NCBI GenBank assembly: GCA_019614645.1
Contig: JABWDB010000011.1
Span: forward strand, 2,839,501-2,903,500
Reading direction: 5' to 3'
Origin: Stratiolaelaps scimitus
Taxonomy: Eukaryota > Arthropoda > Arachnida > Mesostigmata > Laelapidae
Length of the DNA: 64,000 nt
Shown: one piece after another, positions 58,309 through 64,000 of the stretch
How the letters are laid out: each line of letters starts with the position of its first letter
Position numbering within the stretch: the first letter of the stretch is position 1
Notes under the pieces: model-generated
Told to the model about the DNA's origin: nothing
Database searches by the model: none
The model's input: only the letters and a program-made list of their open reading frames with translations
Made by a program: the position numbers and the translations under genes

Positions 58309-58523
58309 TTCACTGACGCTGAGTAGTGTTTATTGATTTATAAATGGCCTACAGTCTGCACCTACCCTGTATGAGCGTAGACCTCCTAGAACGATGCTCG
58401 TGGATAGCTCTGACATCGCCATAGCACAAGATCCTGCTCCGACGCCTGGATGCGATCCGTCTCGATGACTGAACTACTTTAAGGACGAAAAACGCCTACA
58501 ATGATAAGAACAACACAACAAAG
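58309..58523 (+). promoter_or_regulatory. Promoter/leader block with TATA box, GR unit 2
   Basis: TATAAA at 58339-58344 lies 185 bases before the ATG, the same spacing as in unit 1. Confidence 0.5.
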
Positions 58524-59582
58524 ATGAAGGAACTCAAGATCGACCTATTGACCTCGACATTACGTTTATTTGCAGTTGTCCCTCACGACTCTAATTGTCA
58601 CAAGTGGTGGCCTACCGTAGTGCGATACCTGATCATAACGCTCTGCTTGACAGCCTTCTGCGGCTGTGTCGTATATACCACCCAATTAGCAAAACAGACT
58701 AGTGACTACTTCACATTGACTCCCTATGTGTACGATTGTCTTCACGCGCTCGGCATCTATTTGTGGAGGTGTCGATTTGTGAAGCTGCACCCGCGGAGGA
58801 GCCCGCTCCCACCTCACCTCATTTGGTGGTCAAATGTTCACCTGCTTTTACAGGTGGCCTTCACCGTGGTCCTGATTCCTATTGCAGTGGAGAGTACTAC
58901 GTCGGGTCGAGTCGCTTCACTTGGACCGCTCTGGCCAGCAACGATGGCGTTCGCCTGTGTCGGATGCTATGGGATTTCCGTTCGAGCAATCATCGCGATC
59001 GTGTACGTCGATATCGCCATGCAAATGCGCTGCGCCGCCGGCGAACTCGAGAAGCAGCTGGAAGAGTTTCACCCTCGTTTTGGTGCTGAAATCTGTTTGA
59101 GGACAACGCGAATATGCTCTCAGCTTACTCGGCAGTTGTCGTTCGTCCTCTGGCTCATACACCTCCAGTATTTCATGCACCTCATCACCGAGGTGCCTAT
59201 CGAGCTTCCCCGAGCTCAATCAAACCGAAACTTTATCGCTAACATAAGCTCGCACCTGCACACGTTCTTCGTGGTGGTCTACGGAGCCGAAGACGTCTAC
59301 CAGAGTGCCAGCAAGGTTCGACGCTTCATACGTCGCAGGACAATCGAAAATCGTCCAAGGGCGGTGAAACTATACCTGAGAAGTGAGCACGGTGTCGCTA
59401 TGGGATCCAGCTTTCTTTCCTGGCATACGTGCTGCTCGTTTGTGGGTCTTACTTGGAGCTTCGCGTTTCTCATCTTTGAGACATTTGTTAAAAATACTGA
59501 AAATAGCAAAAATTCATGTGCGCAATCGTTGCCTGATTATCATCCTACGTGTGCGTGTTCCTCATCTTTGGTGACTACTTAG
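58524..59582 (+). CDS. Gustatory-receptor-like (GR) chemoreceptor, tandem copy 2
   Basis: The product has 352 residues, with the same topology and TWSFAFLIF motif as copy 1. In the N-terminal quarter it resembles copy 3 at several sites (FCGCVVYTTQ, FVKLHP). From helix 3 through the 3' region it follows copy 1 almost base for base (AVESTTSGRVASLGPLWPAT). Private changes include QLAKQTSDYFTLTPY in loop 1 and HPRFGAEICLRTT in the cytoplasmic loop, sites that could affect ligand recognition or coupling. The frame is intact, with AATAAA at 59954-59959. Probably expressed from its own promoter. Its role is inferred from the family. Confidence 0.8.
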   Translation: MKELKIDLLTSTLRLFAVVPHDSNCHKWWPTVVRYLIITLCLTAFCGCVVYTTQLAKQTSDYFTLTPYVYDCLHALGIYLWRCRFVKLHPRRSPLPPHLIWWSNVHLLLQVAFTVVLIPIAVESTTSGRVASLGPLWPATMAFACVGCYGISVRAIIAIVYVDIAMQMRCAAGELEKQLEEFHPRFGAEICLRTTRICSQLTRQLSFVLWLIHLQYFMHLITEVPIELPRAQSNRNFIANISSHLHTFFVVVYGAEDVYQSASKVRRFIRRRTIENRPRAVKLYLRSEHGVAMGSSFLSWHTCCSFVGLTWSFAFLIFETFVKNTENSKNSCAQSLPDYHPTCACSSSLVTT

Positions 59583-59953
59583 CCTAGGTGTATAAGTGTC
59601 CATGGGATAGGAGGCGAGAGGCATACGCACATTGTACGGGGACAGACGATTCTCTTGGACACGGAGGATTCTAAAAAATTTTCGGGTTATGGAATCTAGT
59701 AACGGTGGTATCAGAACAAAACGGAAATAGTAAGAATCCGCCGGGGACAGCTATAGCTGCAGAAGGTGGTCTGCAATTTATCTCCGTTTTTTTCAGGATA
59801 AAATATACTCATTTAAAATCCCTCCAGATTTTCATTCCCGATTTCGGAGTCCCAATTCACCTCTATTTATCTGTTTGCCCCTAACAAAGGTTGACTGTTT
59901 CGAAGGTACTGTTGTGCAGATTTCGTCTTCTCTACGGTTGTTTTTTGTCTTAG

Positions 59954-59959
59954 AATAAA
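59954..59959 (+). promoter_or_regulatory. Polyadenylation signal AATAAA, GR unit 2
   Basis: The same TTAGAATAAATCC context as unit 1, about 370 bases after the stop because unit 2 lacks the 141-base segment. Confidence 0.45.
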
Positions 59960-60415
59960 TCCTTCCTACCTAGATATGTTTGAACAGGAAAACGGAGAAC
60001 ATGACACGGAAAGTTAGCCTAAAAAAGGGCAAACTTTGCTTAAATTTCCGTAGCGTCGTTTAACTTTCCAAACGTCCCGCGAAACGTACGTGTTGCAGTG
60101 ACGAGGACACCATTTGAACGTATGTAATATTTCTGAAGGATTGTTGCCCACGTTGGCCCAAAGAGCTTCGTTAGCCGGCAGAGGTCGACTTCGACAACTC
60201 ACTATTTGTACGACAATTTATCAATTTCCGTAGCCACTTGGCAACAAAAACCTGGGTGAACAACGTTATCGCCTGGCGCGCTTTTCGTCGAGCCCGCGCA
60301 ACTACCTAGGCATTGCTTCTTAGAGCCGTTTAAAATTATAATACAACATCATTAGAAGGCGGAATCAACGAATTTCTGGTTTCTCTATAGTTTTTAAATG
60401 ATGTCATTTGAGATA

Positions 60416-61156
60416 TCGGATTGGCCGATAAGTTACGATCGTTTTTCATTCACTTTGAATTGCTGCATTGTTTGGGAAACTGAACGTGTCTTAATCAATA
60501 TCCTCCTCCTCGTTATCATCTGTGACTCTCACCCGTCGAGCATGTGGGTCTCATGGCCGAAATACGTGTCGTCATGGTAGGCGACCCACCCATCCGGCCA
60601 ATTTGGTACCTCTACTTCGTTTCGAAGATCTCCGTAAACTTCACTAGGGCAATACTCCGCAAATCACAATAGGTCAATGCTCCGTGAATCTCACTAGGCG
60701 CAAGCTGGTGTAGCAGTGTATGGGCTATATTCTGGGTACGACAAAATTTCCCATCCAAGGTCTGTTACAGTAAGGCGGTCGTCAAAGCAACATGGGCCCT
60801 AGCGTTGCCATGTTGCAATATGATTCCCCATCATCCTCCCCCCCCACACCTGCCGTTGTCTCTCAATTTACCGTTGCTTGTCATTCAAGTCGACATTTTC
60901 TAGCTTTAACACGCTGAAACCGGTTTCAGCGGTGGCTGTCTGATATAGCAGATTGTCCTTCCATTTCACACGCAATTCTCGTGATCTGAGCCGCATTGTT
61001 TCCAGCACGAACATAGCGGGTAAGGCAATGTTGAATATGTCATTTACCCATCCGAACCATAAGTTGGTCCGATGGGGAGATTGTTTGGAAGAAAAAACCA
61101 GCTAAAGTTGAAAGCGTTTATTTTAATGAAACTATACAAAACTTTGGTCAACCTAA
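60416..61156 (-). mobile_element. Internally deleted mariner, unit 3
   Basis: The ends are TCGGATTGGCCGATAAGTT and TTTGGTCAACCTAA, flanked by TA, 741 bp. It is collinear with the unit 2 copy and has the same internal deletion. Confidence 0.75.
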
Positions 61157-61319
61157 TATAACAAGTGTAAAATGAACTCCTCCGAACTCCAAACCTATTC
61201 ACCTCGTCATATATGATTATAGTGTTGAAGGGCACTTCATCCATAATGGCTTACTTGCGTTAACTTAGTTAACTTAGGCGTTTGTCGCCTTAATGCTTAC
61301 AGAATAACGAATATATTTT

Positions 61320-61830
61320 GATTTTATTTGATTTGTTGCGTAAATAAACGGCGGGTGTATCGCAGCTTATCATAGTCGTACGCAAAGGTGTCTAGTCTGA
61401 GGAGTCTGTAGCTAATTCGAGTTGGCCCGACCCACTATAATATTCCATACTTCTGCAGATGAGGATCGCCCAACTCACGGAGGTTTTTGACACATTGGCA
61501 ATCAACAAATCAGTTCAGCAGAGGGGTGCTGATTGACGCCGTAAGCCAAGATGGTTCGTGGCGCCACCCAACAAAGAAATTTATTTGTCCAGTAAAGAAA
61601 CGGAGTGCATGTCACAGCTTCTCGCAGTCGAACGCAAATCTATCTTAGGGGGTCTTCAACTAGTTCGAGTTGGCCGGAGCTACATGATAATATCCCATAC
61701 TTTTGCAGAAGAGGATCGCTCAACTCACGGAGGTTTTTGACACGTTGGGAGTCGCGAAATCCGACGCCGTAAGCTAACATGTTTCGTGGCGTCACCCAGC
61801 AGAGAAATGTACTTCATTATAGACGATTGT
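61320..61830 (+). repeat. Two sub-repeats in unit 3
   Basis: Copies at about 61320-61582 and 61583-61830. The second keeps the GATAATATCCCATACTTTTG stretch that is deleted in unit 2. Confidence 0.65.
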
Positions 61831-61895
61831 GTTCCTATTCATAAGAGTTCTCTCATACAAAGGCCATGAATGTATTATTCCTTGCAATCAATATG

Positions 61896-62115
61896 TTCAC
61901 TGACGCTGGGTGGTGTTTATTGATTTATAAATGGCCTACAGTCTGAGCCTACCCTGTATGAGCGTAGCACTCCAAATGTTGAACGATCCTCGCGGATAGC
62001 TCTGACATCGCCATAGCACAAGGTCCTGCTCCGACGCCTGGATGCGATCCGTCTCGATGACTGAACTACTTTAAGGACGAAAAACGCCTACAATAATAAG
62101 AACAACACAACAAAG
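61896..62115 (+). promoter_or_regulatory. Promoter/leader block with TATA box, GR unit 3
   Basis: TATAAA at 61926-61931 lies 190 bases before the ATG. A small local difference (AGCACTCCAAATGTTGAACG against AGACCTCCTAGAACG) lies just after the expected start site. Confidence 0.5.
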
Positions 62116-63174
62116 ATGAAAGAACTCAAGATCGACCTATTGACCTCGTCATTACGTTTATTCGCAATTATCCCTCACGACTATAATTGTCACAAGTGGT
62201 GGCCTACCGTAGTGCGATACCTGATCATAACGCTCTGCTTGATAGCCTTCTGCGGCTGTGTCGTATATACCACCCAATTCGCACAACAGACTAGTGACTA
62301 CTTCACATTCATTCCCTATGTGTACGATTGTCTTCACGCGGTTGGCATCTATTTGTGGAGGTGCCGATTTGTGAAGCTGCACCCGCAGAGGAGCCCGCTC
62401 CCACCTCACCTCATCTGGTGGTCAAATGTTCACCTGCTTTTACAGGTGGCCTTCACAGTGGTCCTGATTCTTATGTTAGTGCCGAATACTACGTCGGATC
62501 AAGTCGCTTCTGTTGGGCCGCTCTGGCCAGCAATGATGGTGTTCGCTTGTGTCGGATGCTATGTGATTTCCGTTCGAGTAATCACCGTATTCGTGTACTT
62601 GGATATCGCCATGCAAATGCGCTGCGCCGCTGGCGAAATCGAGAAGCATCTGGAAGAGTTTCAACCTCGTTGTGGTGCTGAAATCTGTTTGAAGACAACG
62701 CGAACATGCTCTCAGCTCACTCGGCAGTTGTCGTTCGTCCTCTGGCTTATACACCTCCAGTATTTCATGCACCTCATCACCGAGGTGCCTATTGAGCTTC
62801 CCCGAGCTCATTCAGGACGAAACTTTGTCGCTAACATATGCTCGCACCTGCACACGTTCTTCGTGGTGATCTACGGAGCCGAAGAGGTCTACCAGAGTGC
62901 CAGCAAGGTTCGACGCTTCATACGTCGCAGGACAATCGAGAATCGTCCAAGGGCGGTGACACTATACCTGAGAAGTGAGCACGGTGTCGCTATGGGATCC
63001 AGCTTTCTTTCCTGGCGTATGGCTTGCTCGTTCGTGGGTCTTACTTGGAGCTTCGCGTTTCTCGTCTTTGAGACATTTTTCAAGAATACTGGAATTAGCA
63101 AAAATTCAAGTACGCAATCATTGCCTGATTATCACCCGACGTGCGCGTGTTCCTCATCTTTGGTGACTACTTAG
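62116..63174 (+). CDS. Gustatory-receptor-like (GR) chemoreceptor, tandem copy 3
   Basis: The product has 352 residues and an intact frame. It is most different from copies 1 and 2 in helix 3 to helix 4 (LILMLVPNTTSDQVASVG, AMMVFACVGCYVISV, VFVYLDIAM) and in helix 7 (SWRMACSF, FLVFETFFKN). Its first 20 codons match copy 1 rather than copy 2. TWSFAFLVF keeps the GR motif spacing. Concentration of changes in helices 3-4 and the adjoining loop, with the rest conserved, suggests either selection on ligand specificity or loss of homogenisation there. The canonical polyadenylation signal has become AATACA (63531-63536). Confidence 0.8.
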   Translation: MKELKIDLLTSSLRLFAIIPHDYNCHKWWPTVVRYLIITLCLIAFCGCVVYTTQFAQQTSDYFTFIPYVYDCLHAVGIYLWRCRFVKLHPQRSPLPPHLIWWSNVHLLLQVAFTVVLILMLVPNTTSDQVASVGPLWPAMMVFACVGCYVISVRVITVFVYLDIAMQMRCAAGEIEKHLEEFQPRCGAEICLKTTRTCSQLTRQLSFVLWLIHLQYFMHLITEVPIELPRAHSGRNFVANICSHLHTFFVVIYGAEEVYQSASKVRRFIRRRTIENRPRAVTLYLRSEHGVAMGSSFLSWRMACSFVGLTWSFAFLVFETFFKNTGISKNSSTQSLPDYHPTCACSSSLVTT

Positions 63175-63900
63175 CCTAGGTGTATAAGTGTCCATGGGAT
63201 AGGAGGCGAGAGGTCTATGCACATTGTACGGGGACAGACGATTCTCTTGAACACGGAGGATCCAAAAAAATTCTCGGGTTATGGAATCTAGTAACGGTGG
63301 TATCAGAACAAAACGGAAATAGTAAAAATCCGCCGGGGACAGCTATAGCTGGAAAAGGTAGTCCGTAATTTATCTCCGTTTTTTTCAGGATAAAATATAC
63401 TCATTTAAAATCCCTCCAGACTTTCATTTCCGATTTCGTAGGTACTTTTTCACTGTTTCTTTTTCACCTTTTTTCACTTTTTCGAAGGTACCGTTGTGCT
63501 AGTTTCGTCTCTCTGTGTTTTCTGTTTTAGAATACATCATTCCTACCTAAATACGTCTCAACAGGGGGACCAGGGAACATTACACGGAGGGTCACCTTTG
63601 AAACCGTCAAACTTGGCTTAATCTTCCGTAGAGTTGCGTAACTTGAGTAACCAAACGCCCTGTAAAATGTTAGGGTTTAGGTGGTTTAAGACAACATTTG
63701 AATGTATGCAATATTTCTGCAAAATTGTTGCCCACGTTTACCGAAAGGGCTTCCTTAGCCGGCAGGCGTCGACTTCGACTATACACGATCTGTACGACGA
63801 TTTATCGATTTCCTTAGCTATTTAGCAACAAAAACCTGTGTGAACAACGTTTTTGCTTGGCGTGCCCTTCGTCCCTGCACGCGCAACTACCTACACATTG

Positions 63901-64000
63901 CTTCTGTTAGCCTTTGTTTGCTGTGTCAAAGAGGAGTTGTATTGCATTGTATGTGCTCGCTCCATTCAAGTAGACGTCGTTATCTGGCCAAGCGTCTACC
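63901..64000. other. Window edge after GR unit 3
   Basis: No feature recognised. The array could continue outside the window. Confidence 0.4.

Larger units (their letters stand above)
56891..60413 (+). repeat. GR tandem array, unit 2
   Basis: Same order as unit 1. The mariner is nearly twice as long (746 bp), and there are two sub-repeats. The second sub-repeat (about 58059-58240) lacks about 60 bases that unit 3 retains. The GR-gene-to-GR-gene distance is 3658 bases from copy 1 and 3592 bases to copy 3. Confidence 0.85.
60414..63900 (+). repeat. GR tandem array, unit 3 (diverging 3' end)
   Basis: Mariner, two full sub-repeats, promoter block, GR gene, 3' region. After about 63440 the match to units 1 and 2 weakens (rearranged TTTTTCACTTTTTC sequence). 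Recognisable pieces persist to about 63900 (GCGCAACTACCTA), where the window nearly ends. Further units may lie beyond. Confidence 0.8.

Noticed and set aside
1..64000. CRISPR array, prokaryotic operon or phage region
   Set aside because: No spaced direct repeats, no ribosome-binding sites and no prokaryotic genes. Gene families and repeats are metazoan.

Overview
The window reads as a stretch of arthropod nuclear genome, most likely a chelicerate and within that a mite or tick. The evidence is two intronless ionotropic-receptor-like (IR) genes and four intronless gustatory-receptor-like (GR) genes, all with intact frames, in sparse intergenic DNA. That DNA is rich in (TA)n microsatellites, tRNA-derived SINEs, mariner remnants and non-LTR retrotransposon remnants. 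There are no operons, no ribosome-binding sites and no CRISPR. The chelicerate assignment rests on gene families and architecture only and is an inference.

Layout. (1) 1-12 kb is an IR cluster on the + strand. It has an intact gene at 1961-3817, a decayed 5' fragment of a third copy at 5892-6115, and an intact gene at 8171-10045. A degenerate non-LTR retrotransposon (zinc finger plus reverse transcriptase, minus strand) lies behind the first gene. (2) 12-42 kb has no gene I can defend. It holds three copies of a retroelement family (family A) with a shared peptide, tRNA-derived SINEs of two kinds, (TA)n tracts and GC-rich stretches. Two unrecognised coding-like segments are at 25.2-25.7 kb and 32.3-32.8 kb. 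(3) 42787-43783 is a long, nearly perfect inverted repeat with arms of about 430 bp and a 130 bp spacer. (4) 46.7-47.1 kb is a decayed mariner transposase. (5) 50.8-64 kb is a GR cluster on the + strand. A divergent founder-like gene (50808-51767) and a GR relict (about 53.2-53.45 kb) are followed by three tandem units of about 3.1-3.5 kb, each with one intact 352-codon GR gene.

The three units share a TATA-containing promoter block, a leader, the gene, a polyadenylation region and one internally deleted mariner at the same TA target. The mariner therefore inserted before the duplications. The pattern of differences among the three genes is a patchwork, which suggests gene conversion or unequal exchange. 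Both receptor clusters look like birth-and-death chemoreceptor loci, each with a dead copy among live ones. Products would be cell-surface receptors of chemosensory neurons: IRs as ligand-gated channel subunits and GRs as seven-helix channel subunits.

Limits: exon prediction outside the receptors was done by eye. Weakly conserved multi-exon genes in the 12-50 kb interval could have been missed.
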